DNA from: Allacma fusca
Taxonomy: Eukaryota > Arthropoda > Collembola > Symphypleona > Sminthuridae
NCBI GenBank assembly: GCA_947179485.1
Contig: OX359249.1
Location: 41,650,250 to 41,714,249, forward strand
DNA: 64,000 bases
Direction of reading: 5' to 3'
The first letter of the stretch is position 1; each line of letters begins with the position of its first letter. A program made the position numbers and the translations under genes. Shown here in pieces: positions 25,942 through 37,524 of the stretch. Below the pieces are notes generated by a model. It ran no database searches, was not told where the DNA came from, and saw only the letters and a program-made list of their open reading frames with translations.

Positions 25942-26941
25942 CAGAGCTGCGCACAAGTACAAGTAGTACACGAGTATTTCAAGTCAAGTTCGCGTTCGGG
26001 TCGTGGTCAAGTAAATAAATTTAAAACCATGAACGGTTCGGGTCGTGTTCAGGTATTTCATCGACTTGACCATGATTTCTTACCTCAAGTCAAGTTCGTG
26101 GTCAAGTATAATTATTTTACTTGAACCATAGTACCTGGTCATGTTCAAGTAAATATTAAAAAGTACTTGACCACGAACTTGAGTTTTTCGTGTACAAGTT
26201 CAAGTAATTTTGTTTGTGCAATTCTTCATGGCTGAGGGAGTTTTCAATTCACTTACGATTCACTGTACTAAATGAAACTTAAAACGGCATTTAATACATC
26301 ACTTTAAGCGGCATTTGTTAATTTGTTCGTGTACACAAATACAAAAGAAAGCTCAACATTCATATGGCTCCGTGGAAATTGATTTAAAAATGTTAGCACC
26401 CATGTTTATAATAGTATGTGACAACAAAACCTAAAAGAAGTTCTGTGTCCCCGAAAATGTCAACTGAGTCACCAGACCCACCCGGTACACGAAATCAGAG
26501 TAGATCTGCAGTGTACAATCGTTCTACATTCATTGAAAGGAACCAAAAAAACAACTATTATTTTTAGAGGCGGTTGCTAGCAAAATGCTGGGTGAAACCT
26601 AGTGTGTTAGAAACCCAGGTTCGCTTTCATTAGAAATATAAATTCAATAAAACTTAAGTATTTTGATGTCCAATGGATTACTTGAAAGTACTTGAAAGTT
26701 CAAGTTCATGGTCAAGTTCGGGTCATGGTCAAGTCAAGTTGAAGTTGGACCCGAAACGCGCGTATAAAATCATGGTCAAGTAATATGAGAATTACTTGAA
26801 AACCCGAACTTGTTTCATTCAAGTATTACTTGAACTGAAAATGTCAAGTTCGGGTAATCTTGAAATACGTACTTGAGAAGTCGGGGTCAAGTCAAGTTCG
26901 TGGTCGGATCTTTATAAATACTTGACCCGAGCGCAGCACTA
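25942..26941. mobile_element. Non-autonomous hAT-type DNA transposon, 1,000 bp
   Basis: The insertion is flanked by a perfect 8-bp direct repeat, ctaacaca (25,934-25,941 and 26,942-26,949). Its ends are imperfect inverted repeats: CAGAGCTGCGC on the left and, reverse-complemented, TAGTGCTGCGC on the right. An 8-bp target duplication plus a (C/T)AGNGCTGCGC terminus is the hAT superfamily pattern. Both subterminal regions are packed with short words such as caagttcgtggtcaagta and cttgacc in both orientations, resembling hAT subterminal transposase-binding repeats. The interior has no transposase reading frame, so mobilisation would depend on an element elsewhere. The paralogous copy C shows the empty site (ccaacacatgtcagac near 28,645). 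Confidence 0.85.
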
Positions 26942-27035
26942 CTAACACATGTCAGACATAAAAATAATTAAAATGATGTAGCTATTATGCATGGACAGCG
27001 TTCTGGATTACTAAAACAATTGACACTTTCATGGT

Positions 27036-28142
27036 CAAAAAGTAGGGTCTTATTGAATTATTAAATTAGGGATAGCTAATATTTTGTGGTCAATTCTTAT
27101 AATTTTAATAATGGGTTCCAGCAAAAAGCATATAAACAAAGAGAATTTCAAACATTTGTTCAGCTTAAATAATTTAATTACCATTTTATAAGTTCCCTGT
27201 AGAGCACCTATTTACTAAACAGCATTGAAATATTTTCAAAAAATCATTTATGCCACGGAAAAGTGTGAGAACAATAATAATTCTAAAAATTATTCTTTGA
27301 GTACCGACTTCACGTAGTAAAAGAGAGGCATCAGTTTTTAAAAATCAGCTAATTCTATTTTGACCAAAGTCTGTGGTAATGTTGTTAACATAAATAGGAT
27401 GCTTTTAGTTTTCCTAAGAGTCGTTTTTCTATCTAGCTACTATGCCAGTTTCATTCGATGTTTAATTGTGACTACAGATAAAGTCAATACAATAGTAAAG
27501 ATATTTCAAAAACCTATATACAAAATGTAGGTAAAACAGTGAATATTAAGCCATTGCTTATGTAAGTAGTTCAGTGACGGGGAACTTTGAATAACAGAAA
27601 TAGTCAAATGTATAGAAAGGTCTTTCCGCATGGAATCGGAGGGCTTTTTTGTACCCTGGCCGGACCAGAGATAACACCCTTAAATTCACATAGGGTTTTT
27701 AAAAGTTTAAATGCAACTTACATTTACAAGGAAATTAATGAAAAAAATTGAAATGTATAAAGCTATTAATAAGCGGCGAAGTTGGTTTCTGTCACAGATT
27801 TTACCCAATACAAACGGATTAGTTTTAAAGTATCCGTTGCAATTATTTAAACGAAGAACAGCCTTATATGTAAAAACGGGCTAATTATATCTATATTGTT
27901 AAGTTTAATATTCTTTTATAGTTTACAAACCATTGCTATCCCAGTTTTCCCATCCACCTTGGTGGATGGCTTGCATGCTAGTTAAATTATACCTTTGGGT
28001 AAATCGTCCGTCAACACTTGACAGACATATGTTTCGTCCGTTACCATATGACCGACATATGTTGAAATAATGTAATGTTGAAACGCGTCTTTTCCTAGAA
28101 TCAAAGCGTTCATTCAAATATTTTGTGACCAATTCTAAACCT
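27036..28142. other. Gene-free AT-rich stretch
   Basis: No supported gene. A 69-codon minus-strand frame at 27,923-28,132 has no splice support and no recognisable product. Words such as gacatatgttgaaataatg near 28,050 resemble parts of the flanking repeat family, so some of this stretch may be a further degraded copy. Confidence 0.45.
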
Positions 28143-28740
28143 ATATACTAATTTGAAAGACGTCGTCTTGATTATGATAGAAGTCGTCACTTATGTACGT
28201 GACAATGACATATGTTGAAGCATGGCGGTTAAAAAATGCTTTGATTTTTATTTTATTTTTGCTCGAATGAAATAAATACGAATCGCTATTGTTTTTTTAA
28301 ACATTTCTTTTTTGTTTACTTTAACAGGCTAAAGTTATGGTAACCAAGTGTTACTGCAACTTAATCCTGTTCAAGTCAGCACAAAATAATACCATTTAGA
28401 TTAAAAAGCAGAAAAAATTAAAATAGAGAGAAAACAAATAATGCCGTAATGTTAAACAAGTTACTATCTTGAATATTGGAATATGTGTGGTTAATTCAAA
28501 TCAACTACCGTTTGCTTATTGTGTACGCCTTTGAATATTAGTACAGTTTGGCTAATATGATCAGTCATCATCTTTTAACCACCACGATTAAATTTTAACT
28601 TTGGGTAGAAGAGCAAGTCGAATTTAAGAGTAACTTTTTCGTCCACCAACACATGTCAGACATACAATTCATTAAAATGATGTAGCTATCATGCATTAAC
28701 AGCGTTCTGGATTATTAAAAACAATTTGATCCTATCCTGG
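28143..28740. repeat. Unknown repeat family, copy C (no insertions)
   Basis: About 0.6 kb, in the same orientation as copies A and B and the cleanest guide to the unit. Order of shared words: atatactaatttgaaaga, gtcacttatgtacgtgac (nearly palindromic), gaagcatggcgg, gtaaccaagtgttact, aacaagttactatcttg, ccaccacgattaa, acatgtcagacatac, cagcgttctggattat. It carries neither the LINE-like fragment nor the hAT element of copy B, so both are later arrivals in copy B. Confidence 0.78.
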
Positions 28741-29396
28741 TCCATGGGTAAATAACCAATTTTTGTAAGCCAAGATTGAATGTTTCACGCAGGCGCGTAG
28801 CCAGGAACTGGCCAAGGGAGGGGGCAACATTAATTAGAACGTACATAAAATGACAAATTCTATGGGAAAACCAATTCACGAATGTAAAACGCATCAAATT
28901 TTGCAAACTGAATTTCAGATTTTTAAATTCTCCACGTTTTACGATTCCATCAAAGGACACCGCACAATCCTTACGAGAACATGCCCCCTGTTCGATCTCG
29001 ATAAGAAAATTCCTGGAGGGTGCGCCTTGCAGAGTAGATCATTTTTGATAATTGGCCCAAAGAAATCGTAATGCAGGATTCGGAGATATCCCGGGTTAAA
29101 GTTACCGAAAAATGAGGGGGGGGGCTCATGGGGTACCAAAAAATTCAAACCGTGAAAATTACCAATATAACTTCACAAATGGCAAGAATAAAAATTAAAT
29201 AACGTGCCAAAACATTTTCAGCGAGATATGACCTAAGATTTCCAAGATACTGACCTCAAGAGGTCAAAGAACGTCGATACCGGTTTCATAATCTAAACGA
29301 TGATGAAACCGGCCCAGATTAGAACTAGGGCTTTCCTCATACATATGCTAAACGTGTGCCGAGTTTGGTTCCAGTTTGTGACACGATGACCCAGCT

Positions 29397-30200
29397 GTGA
29401 CCTCCGAGGTCAATACCTTACCCATACCGGACTTGGTGCCTAAAAATCAATCAAATTGCCCGCAAATAGACTAGAACTTTTAATTTAAGCCCAGATAAGT
29501 TGCCTGTAAAGTTTGGTTCCATTTGGTGACACGATGTTCAAGCAGTGACCTCCGAGGTCAATATCACACCCATACCGGATTTGGTGCCTTAAAATCATTT
29601 GAATTGCCCGCAAATAGACTAGAACTTTTAGTTTAAGCCCAGATAAGTTGCCTGTTAAGTTTGGTTTCATTTGGTGACACGATGACCCAGCTGTGACCTC
29701 CGAGGTCAATACCTTACCCATACCGGATTTGGTGCCTTAAAATCATTTGAATTGCCCGCACATAGACCAGAACGTTTAGTTTAAGCCCATATGATTTGCC
29801 TGTCAAGTTTGGTTCCATTTGGTGACACGATGTTCAAGCAGTGACCTCCGAGGTCAATATCACACCCATACCGGATTTGGTGCCTAACAATCATTCTAAT
29901 TTCCCGCAAATAGGCTAGAACGTTTGGTTTAAGCCCATTTGAGTTGCCTGTCAAGTTTGGTTCCAGTTGTTGACACGATGACCCAGCTGTGACCGCCGAG
30001 GTCAATACCGTACCCATACCGGATTTGGTGCCTAAAAATCATTCTAATTGCCCGCAAATAGGCTAGAACGTTTGGTTTAAGCCCATATGAGTTGCCTGTC
30101 AAGTTTGATTCCAGTTGGTGATCTTGTGACGCAGCAGTGACCTCGCATACAAATAGCGCACCTATACCGGTTTCCCAACCCTAACCTTAATGGAATGGGC
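29397..30200. repeat. Tandem repeat with an exact 148-bp period
   Basis: The word gtgacctc (or its variant gtgaccgc) recurs at 29,397, 29,545, 29,693, 29,841, 29,989 and 30,137, exactly 148 bases apart each time. Units alternate: copies 1, 3 and 5 carry gatgacccagctgtgacc, copies 2 and 4 carry gatgttcaagcagtgacc, so the true period is a 296-bp dimer. The sixth unit differs. The 78-codon minus-strand frames at 29,485-29,721 and 29,781-30,017 are the same dimer read twice and are not considered a gene. Confidence 0.92.
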
Positions 30201-30904
30201 CCGGAATAGACTAGATCTTTTCCAGGTTGTTTTAATTTGGGGAAATAATTAATCTTTATTTTAGAGTCTGACGAAAGCTGTAAACTTCACTTTTGATTTT
30301 TGCGTATAGCCGTTATTTGTATCAGTTCTTCAATAACGGTTAAAATGTATAATAGTGTAATAATAATAGATATGCATGTATATAGTTACAATTCATACGA
30401 TTTCCCAGAAACCAGGCAGTCCGGAGCTTTAAATAACGATGTTATGCGTTTTATGATTCTCGGAAATGTACACAGCCATTAGGGTTTCCAATCATAATAA
30501 CTGCGGGTATATATACGTATATATACACATATTGGTCATTACTTTATATTTGTGGTAATTTTTTAGCTATACTGATGGGGTACCGTTCTTATTGTATTCA
30601 ATAAAACCTCAATAGCTATAAACGTGAAATTAGCAGAAATGGAATTATAATTTAGACTTAACCATTTATAGCCACCAGTGCGGACTACTGAATCTAACTT
30701 CATTACTGTTTATATTACATTCTACAACTTTATTCTAAAACACCATGAATTTCTCTTCAAACATTGTATTTTTGGGTAGTGGTAGATAGCAGACAAAAGT
30801 TTAGAGAGTAGAGTAGAGGTAGAGTAGCGTCAATAACTTTAACACATAATAGAATAAAATAATAGCTAGCAAGTCAGCTAAACATAAAAGCAGTAGAGGT
30901 CGTC
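30201..30904. other. Spacer between the inverted arms
   Basis: AT-rich and without a supported gene. It contains a short tata-type microsatellite near 30,508-30,532 and purine-rich direct repeats (agagtagagtagaggtagagtag) near 30,805-30,830. Confidence 0.45.
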
Positions 30905-31487
30905 ACTGCTGCGTCACAAGGTCACCAACTGGAACCTGCGGGCAATTCGAATGATTTTTAGGTACCAAATCCGGTATGGGTAAGATATTAACCTTATGTC
31001 ATCGTGTCACAAACTGGAACCAAACTCGGCACACGTTTAATATGTGTCTAATTAAAGCCCTTATTCCAATCTGGGTCAGTTTTGTCACCGTTTAGATTAT
31101 GAAACCGGTATCAACGCTCTTTGACCTCTTGAGGTCAGTATCTTGGAATGTTGAGGTCATATCTCGCTGAAATTTTTTTGCACGTTATTTAATTATTATT
31201 CTTGCCATTTTTGAAGTAATATTGCTAATTTTCACTGTTTGAATTTTTTGGTACCCCATGAGCCCCCCTCATATTTTGCTAACTTTGACCCGGGATATCT
31301 TCGAATCCCGTCGTCAGATTTTTTCGGGGCAATTATCAAAAATGATCTACGCATCAAGGCGCACCCTGCAGTAATTTTTTCGTTAAAATCGAACAGAGGG
31401 CATTTTGTCGTAAGGATTGTGCGGTGTCCTTTCTCAAAATTTGAAAATTCTAATTTATGCGAATCCGCAAGAAAAACATCTTCGTAA

Positions 31488-32003
31488 TAAGTTTTGCCTT
31501 TTTTCGCAAACAGGCTTTTTTAAAGTTGAAAATTCTGAAACACAATCTTCGTGTTAAAAATAGAAATGAAATAGGTAATAACGAATAATTATTTTATTAT
31601 AACATTTATAAACTATAATGGTGGTAGTTGGAATTGGAATACATACAGTGTCATAGTCAAAGATCATTTTACTATTTCGTTATGCCATTAATATGTACCC
31701 TGCCGCGGTTAGCACAAGATGATTTATCATTTCCAGTTAAGTTTAAGTTGCACTATTGCAATAATTAGGCATAATGCAATCAAGCTTAGATTGGAATACG
31801 TTTCCTACCTAGTTTTGTAATTTTTAGAGTACTTTCTAAAGCCATCTTCATCTTGTTATTACAGATTTTTATTAGCATTATGATTTATGATACCATTTCC
31901 TTCATTGCTTAACATTGATATTTCCCGCGGCGGTATTCGATAAGGCGAATTTTCAAAATTGCAAGTGAAAACGTGGTGTAGGTAGCAAGTGCTAATTGAC
32001 TCC
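31488..32003. other. Upstream region of the proline dehydrogenase gene
   Basis: About 0.5 kb between the repeat complex and the first coding exon of PRODH. It must contain the promoter and 5' untranslated region. I see no clear TATA box near the start, which is common for housekeeping genes, so the transcription start cannot be placed. Confidence 0.4.
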
Positions 32004-35000
32004 ATGGCTGTTTTCCGAATCGTCCGTCAGAGACGCTTGCTATTGAACTGGATTGAATCAAGAATATCCAGTGCTGTGATTCCGAGAAAATATATGAGCA
32101 GAGTTATTCCTGTAGATCTATTTAATTCCCGACCATCGCACTTTATCAATGTCCCTGTAAGGGCAAAGACAACTGCGACATCCACAACACTTCTTGATAG
32201 CTCGACAACAAGTACATGTGATCAGGATGGTGTGGAGCATGATAGTTTGGATTTAACTTTCAATGATGCGAAAGCCGCCTTCCGCTCCAAAACTACAGCT
32301 GAAATTATCCGAGCATATACGGTTTTTCAATTGTGCAATGTACCGTATCTCGTCAATAATAATCAAAAGGTGAGGTTAATTCCAATCATTTTATTTCATA
32401 CGAACTTCCACTTCTATGACGAATTTTTTACTAGGAAGTAGGATTAGAACTTGTTTTTTTATCTTGTTACATATGCCCGTTTGCAGTTGGAATATTGTCA
32501 ACATTAGTTAGCTGCAGTTTCTGTGTACCGTAATCTTCTCTCATTTCTCACTCCAACGCTCTTGCAATGTGATTATTATAGAAATCTTAATTTACTTTTG
32601 ACACTGGCGCACATTGGTGGAGGCCGTGGAGGGCTTGAGTATGGAATAACAAAATGTCCATAATTAACAGATCGCATTTAAAAATCATAGGTTCATTGGT
32701 GAGTTCTTTAATAGGATTGCTACAATTCAGAACCAATTGTTTTTTATTCCCTTGCAATAGCATAGTTTCAATCGGTAAATTGAACTGAACCACCTAATTC
32801 GATTAAAGAAATAATCTCGAAACCAAGTAAATCATTACTTGCATACATTTCGCGCGGTTGAAGTAAAATATGGGTATGTATTTATGTACAGCTCTTTACC
32901 TAATGTTTGCCGGTACAACTATTGAATGGACTAAAAGTCATTCCCGAGAACGCAAAGGGTGTTGTAATAATTTATTTTCAAGAATTGTATTCTAAGAATT
33001 TTACCACTTATGAGAATTCGTGTGGGAATCCTATGATAAGGTCTCTTTTCCTACAGTAAAGTGGAGCAAGCAAATCTTCCGTTGCATTTCTGCACGGAGG
33101 ATTACATCACCTGCATTGACGCGGAGATGGCAGCTTGTAATCTGTCTTGCAAATCTAATTGACAGCTTGTCGAAGAGTTAACTTTCGGTTCTCACTGACT
33201 GAGCGATATATTTTGGTTGACTGATTATATCAGGCTCAAATTAATTATCATCAAATATGCTACAAAGCCAGATCAACCATGAAAAAATGACAATCACGAA
33301 TGTTTTTCCTTCGGGTCATCCTCAGCTTCGCTCCTGAAACTGTCTCCCAACAGTTCCAACATCGTCCCTTTTTTGGGGGCAGTAGCACCCCGTTAGGGGT
33401 GCCATAAATCTTTGTGAAGCGACAATTTTTTAAGCCTCATGTCCACAATTCTCCAGGGACATGCCATCAAGTTCCCTGGAAATCCCATACAATTTCCTAC
33501 AAACTTCATCGTAATCTTGAAAATATAATATATATTAATATAATGAATTGCTCATTGCTCCAATCAAAATCCGAAAGAAAATATAGAATCTGACACAGCT
33601 TCGGGACCCCTGTGAACTCAAACGGTCATGGCGGTTAATGGAACAATTTCAGAAAATCTGAACAATTGGCTTCAAACCGCGACCCACAATTATTTTGTAA
33701 GTTACTCCCTTACGTGGGGTAGAGGGTGGGAGTAAATCGTTTTGTACCTCCCTGTACACCCAGCTTATTGGTTACCATCTTACATGCCTGGTGTTTCTCA
33801 GGCATGTTGTGAGCACGCACTTTTTACCATTACTAAAGCTGGTAGCACGTCATGCAAAAATTTATAAATTGGAAGTTTTAGTAATATGTACTTATTCCAT
33901 ACTTATCCATATATCATAGATATGGAGTGTGTTACTGTTACCAATATGGAAATTGGAATTTCATTTTAAACCCATGCAGATACACATTTACCAGGCAGGG
34001 AACAGCAACTGGTATAACGATTTCCTTCTGTATTCTAACCGCTCAGTTAAGGCCTAGCATTATGCAAATTTTCCCCTCCTTTTTAGAATATTGCGTTTTT
34101 TTCTGGGATAACTCGGAAATTTTGACAACTTTTATTGGATAATGTCATATTAGCTGTTTTTTTACTGCACTCTTCTGTTTATCATTACTTATTCATGTCA
34201 TGATTCATGATGGACAGAATGTTTTCTTTCAACCACCTTACCTCTAATTTCGTGACTTCAATTTCTTAAGCATCAAACTAACACACTATAAGTGCCTATT
34301 CTTTCGGAGGTTGAAGGTGAAAAGACGCTCAAAAATACTCCTACGAATGATGATTTTTTTCCAGCTCATGCAAATTGGACGGAAAGTCTTAGGAAAGAAT
34401 TTGTTTCATAAATTGATGAAAATGTCATTCTACGGTCATTTCGTTGCCGGAGAAAACCAAGTAGCAATTCAACCTCAGATACAACGATTGCGAAGTTTTG
34501 GGGTCAAAGCCATCCTAGATTATTCTGTAGAGGAGGACATTACTGAAGAGCAGGCAGTAACAGCCGAAATGGAGATCGTGCGGTAACATTTATCCCAACC
34601 AAGAGCACTCGCATTCATTTAATTAATTCCAAGGGTTTGTCTCTTTATTTTAATTATAGATCTTGTAATCCAGTAGCTGGAACGGATACTGCTAATGACG
34701 ATCGAGGTGAGTAAAATCTAGTCAGGGTATTGAGAAACACTAGCGATTATAGTCGTAGTGGACTCCTGTATTTATAATTGACCTCGAATATATGTATGAT
34801 CAGACATCCGAACTGATCTGATAATTTTTACGGTATTTCATAATATTCAATTTCGGGGGGGAGGGGATATTGACTATGCAACTCCACACTTTGATTTCCT
34901 ATATTTTTGTCATTCGATTTCTCAGCCTCCAAGTAGTTAGGGAAATAAGATAAGAACTACTTGCTAATCGTGTACATGTACTAATCATACTAAGGAAATC

Positions 35001-37281
35001 AAGAAACATCTACCTTAGTGGGGGAGAGAGTGATAATGTTTTTCACTTCAAACATGTTAGCTTAATTGATTTGAATTACTTGCTGATGTTTAGTAACTCA
35101 GCTTGTATTTTATACGTGATGTAGCAATTATAAATCTTAGATACTCACACACATGTTATATGCACATTATGTAATGTTTGGGCACAATCAGCCAGGCAAC
35201 TGTTCTCGTTATTAAAAATAACGCCAATCTATATTCTTAATGTTTTTGTGTTCATTTGTCATATTGGGGAACTGTGGGTCTATTTTAAAATCTTTGTGGT
35301 TATCCGACGTGTTGCATTATGAATTTTGAACAGATTGGAGACAAAATGAATTATTTTCTTAGCACATTCAAACTTTTCTTTTCGCATAATTGTAAAAGGC
35401 TACGCGCAATATAAAGCTGATAAAGGATTTGCCGATCGGCGAACCGGCGTGGAAGCCGCCCGAACCTACTTTTACAGGAATGAAGCCCAGTGTGAAAAAA
35501 ACATGGAGATATTCATCCAATCAATAGAAGCTGTTTCTGGTATCAAAATTTTTCAATGATTACATTAGTTTAAGTAAACTATATTAATTTATCTTGTTGG
35601 TTACTGTTTCCAACAACTCAAATGGAGCTGTAACACATAGATTGCATTTTTGTCAGGTGCCACAAAAGGGACCGGATTCGCCGCCATTAAAGTTACCGCT
35701 TTAGGACGACCACAACTTTTAGTAAGCTAGCCCACTCGTTTTGACTCCCTGGACGTGTTGAATCAGTATGATTGTACTAAAAATTGTCATTTTCATATTT
35801 TGTGACTTTCTAGCTTCATTTATCAGAAGCTATAGCCAGGGTTCATAAATATGTAGCAGCTGTAACGGGTAAAGAAGGATATGTCCAGGAGCAACACATT
35901 AAACCAGACATTTTGGCGAAAAGACTAGAGAAATTAGGAGCAAAGGATGTCACAGTTCAGAGCTGGCTGAAAAGTACGACTTACGATAATCTGGGGTAAA
36001 TTCATTTCCAATGTACATTTTATTACATACGATTTGTCTTCCCGGTAATGATAACTTTTTGCCCTCGATTTGTCAGGCTGATTCACATACTCCCTTGGCA
36101 AGGCGTCGTCGGAGCTCACAAAAAACTACGAGAAGCAATGAAAGTACCTAACTTATCCACGGGTCAAATGCAAAATCTACTCCCTCCTTTGACTGATGTT
36201 GAAGAAGAAATGTTTAACAACATGATGCGCCGTCTCCACTCAATCTTTAAGGTAAAAAATGTCGCTGGTGCGTTGCTTTGTGAATTGTTTTACTCTTGTA
36301 ATTTAGGTTGCTACGAAGTTAGATGTCCGAGTTATGGTTGACGCCGAACAGACTTACTTACAACCGGCCATTTCACGATTGGCAATGGAAATGGCCAGAA
36401 TTTACAATACAGAGAAAGCCATTGTATTTAATACTTATCAGTGCTATTTGAAGAATGCCTTGCACTACCTCACTCTGGACTTAGTACAAAGTGAAAGGCA
36501 GAATTTTTATTTCGGTTGTAAGCTGGTTCGAGGTGCTTACATGAATCAGGTAATGCAGTCATCCAAACCTTGAAAATACAGGATAAGGTGGTAGGATTTG
36601 ACCTCAATATGTATATAATTAATAGTATAATTTTTCAGGAGAGAGCTCGTGCAAAGGAACTCAACTATGAAGATCCCATCTGTAGTGACTACGACGCTAC
36701 GAGTTCTAACTACGAGAATTGCTTGACCGAATGTCTCCGTCGAATTCAGCAAAAAAAGGGCACAGATAGGTCGAATCAATTCAGCATAATGGTTGCGACG
36801 CACAGTGAAGACACTATTCGCTTTGCTATTCATAAGTAAACTTTAAAGTATTTTCAGCATTAAAATGTTCAATGTGATGTATATTGTATATAACTAACTA
36901 ATGTCCGTATTTTTTCAAGAATGAAAGAATTTGGTATCCAACCTGCTGATCGTGTAATCTGCTTTGGTCAGCTATATGGAATGTGTGATCAAGTATCATT
37001 CCCCTTAGGTAAATGAAAGTTACAAATTATTGTTTAAAAAGCTACCTATTTTATCTTAATGAAAATAACCTGCAGGTCAGTCCGGCTTTTCTGTGTATAA
37101 ATACGTTCCGTATGGGCCTGTCGATGGTGTTCTGCCGTATTTGTCCCGTAGAGCTCAAGAAAACTCTGGTATGCTCAAAAAAATTGAAAAAGAGAAAAAA
37201 CTTCTTTCACAAGAATTCAGACGACGACTTTTTCAAGGACAGATCTCTTACGTACCGAAAGGAAAATACCAGCCTGTGTAA
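32004..37281 (+). CDS. PRODH: Proline dehydrogenase, mitochondrial (11 coding exons)
   Basis: Oxidises L-proline to pyrroline-5-carboxylate with FAD in the mitochondrion, the first step of proline catabolism. Exons: 32,004-32,369; 34,365-34,582; 34,660-34,706; 35,399-35,539; 35,657-35,721; 35,814-35,995; 36,077-36,251; 36,307-36,549; 36,639-36,835; 36,920-37,008; 37,076-37,281. All introns are GT-AG, all phases agree, and the sum is 1,929 nt, 642 aa. The first ATG is followed by an Arg-rich, acid-poor stretch ([13 protein letters not shown]) fitting a mitochondrial presequence. Family motifs visible: LDLTFND and [10 protein letters not shown] (near residue 95), [28 protein letters not shown] (near 407), [16 protein letters not shown] (near 471), and YLSRRAQEN (near 596), the substrate carboxylate-binding RRxxEN signature. 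No stop or missing core motif was found, so the gene looks functional. Intron 1 is 2 kb; the others are 55-692 bp. Drosophila slgA is the likely orthologue. Confidence 0.95.
32370..34364 (+). other. PRODH intron 1
   Basis: A 1,995-bp intron with donor aag|gtgaggtt and acceptor ttttttccag|ctcatg. It contains a locally GC-richer patch near 33,300-33,420 (ccttcgggtcatcctcagc; gcaccccgttaggggtgcc, itself a short inverted repeat) that may be a repeat fragment. It also holds a perfect 9-bp hairpin acatgcctg/caggcatgt at 33,782-33,807. No alternative coding exon was recognised. Confidence 0.6.
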
Positions 37282-37505
37282 CGTAAGTTTGAAATGGCTT
37301 ACAAATGTGAAGAGAGAGTACAATAAATTGAGAGAGTAGTTGACACAGTTTGTAATATTTTTACCTGTTTCAGTTTATGCTGCTAAAATGGTTGCTTACC
37401 AATTTTTTAGTAAACAATTATGATGTGAACAATGTTAATGTAATGATCGTTAAATGGGAACATGCCAATTTATTTGTATAATTTTCGAACAGTCATACTC
37501 AGCAA

Positions 37506-37524
37506 AATAAAAATAAAAATAAAT
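37506..37524 (+). promoter_or_regulatory. Candidate polyadenylation signals of PRODH
   Basis: Three overlapping AATAAA words lie about 225 bases after the PRODH stop, the first such cluster downstream. This is the most likely 3' end of the transcript. Confidence 0.6.

Larger units (their letters stand above)
25105..27035. repeat. Unknown repeat family, copy B, with two nested insertions
   Basis: Copy B starts with tatactaatctgaaagtgat and a GAT microsatellite (25,127-25,147). It continues through gaagcatagcggttcattt and ends near ctggattactaaaacaat. It is about 1.93 kb only because two elements sit inside it: a LINE-like fragment (25,356-25,633) and a 1,000-bp hAT-type element (25,942-26,941). 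Without these it would be about 0.6 kb, matching copy C. The intact flanks on both sides of each insertion give clean target-site evidence. Confidence 0.8.
28786..31480. repeat. Inverted-repeat complex with a tandem core (possible foldback-type element)
   Basis: Left arm about 28,952-29,466; right arm about 30,937-31,433 in opposite orientation. Shared words include aaggacaccgcacaatcctta, ctcatggggtaccaaaaaat, tgacctcaagaggtcaaag and gtgccgagtttggttccagt. The left copy runs on into a 148-bp tandem repeat; the inverted copy contains only part of one unit. The outer left flank, gcgtagccaggaactggcc, resembles a motif I recall from termini of several animal DNA transposons, but no matching right terminus is visible. 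No transposase frame was found. Alternatives are two independent insertions of one repeat in opposite orientation, or a single long-inverted-repeat element that has lost an end. Small open frames here (28,850-29,148; 31,239-31,487) are mirror images across the arms, not genes. Confidence 0.75.

Noticed and set aside
29485-30017. Pair of similar 78-codon proteins on the minus strand
   Set aside because: They are the same 296-bp dimer of the 148-bp tandem repeat read twice.
28850-31487. Matching small proteins on opposite strands (NFLVPHEPP start)
   Set aside because: They arise from the inverted arms and have no codon-level conservation pattern beyond DNA similarity.
33782-33807. Perfect 9-bp hairpin in PRODH intron 1 as a regulatory RNA
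   Set aside because: Short hairpins of this size are frequent in introns and nothing else supports a function.
36546-36833. 95-codon minus-strand frame
   Set aside because: It lies opposite PRODH exon 9, whose plus-strand product carries conserved family sequence.
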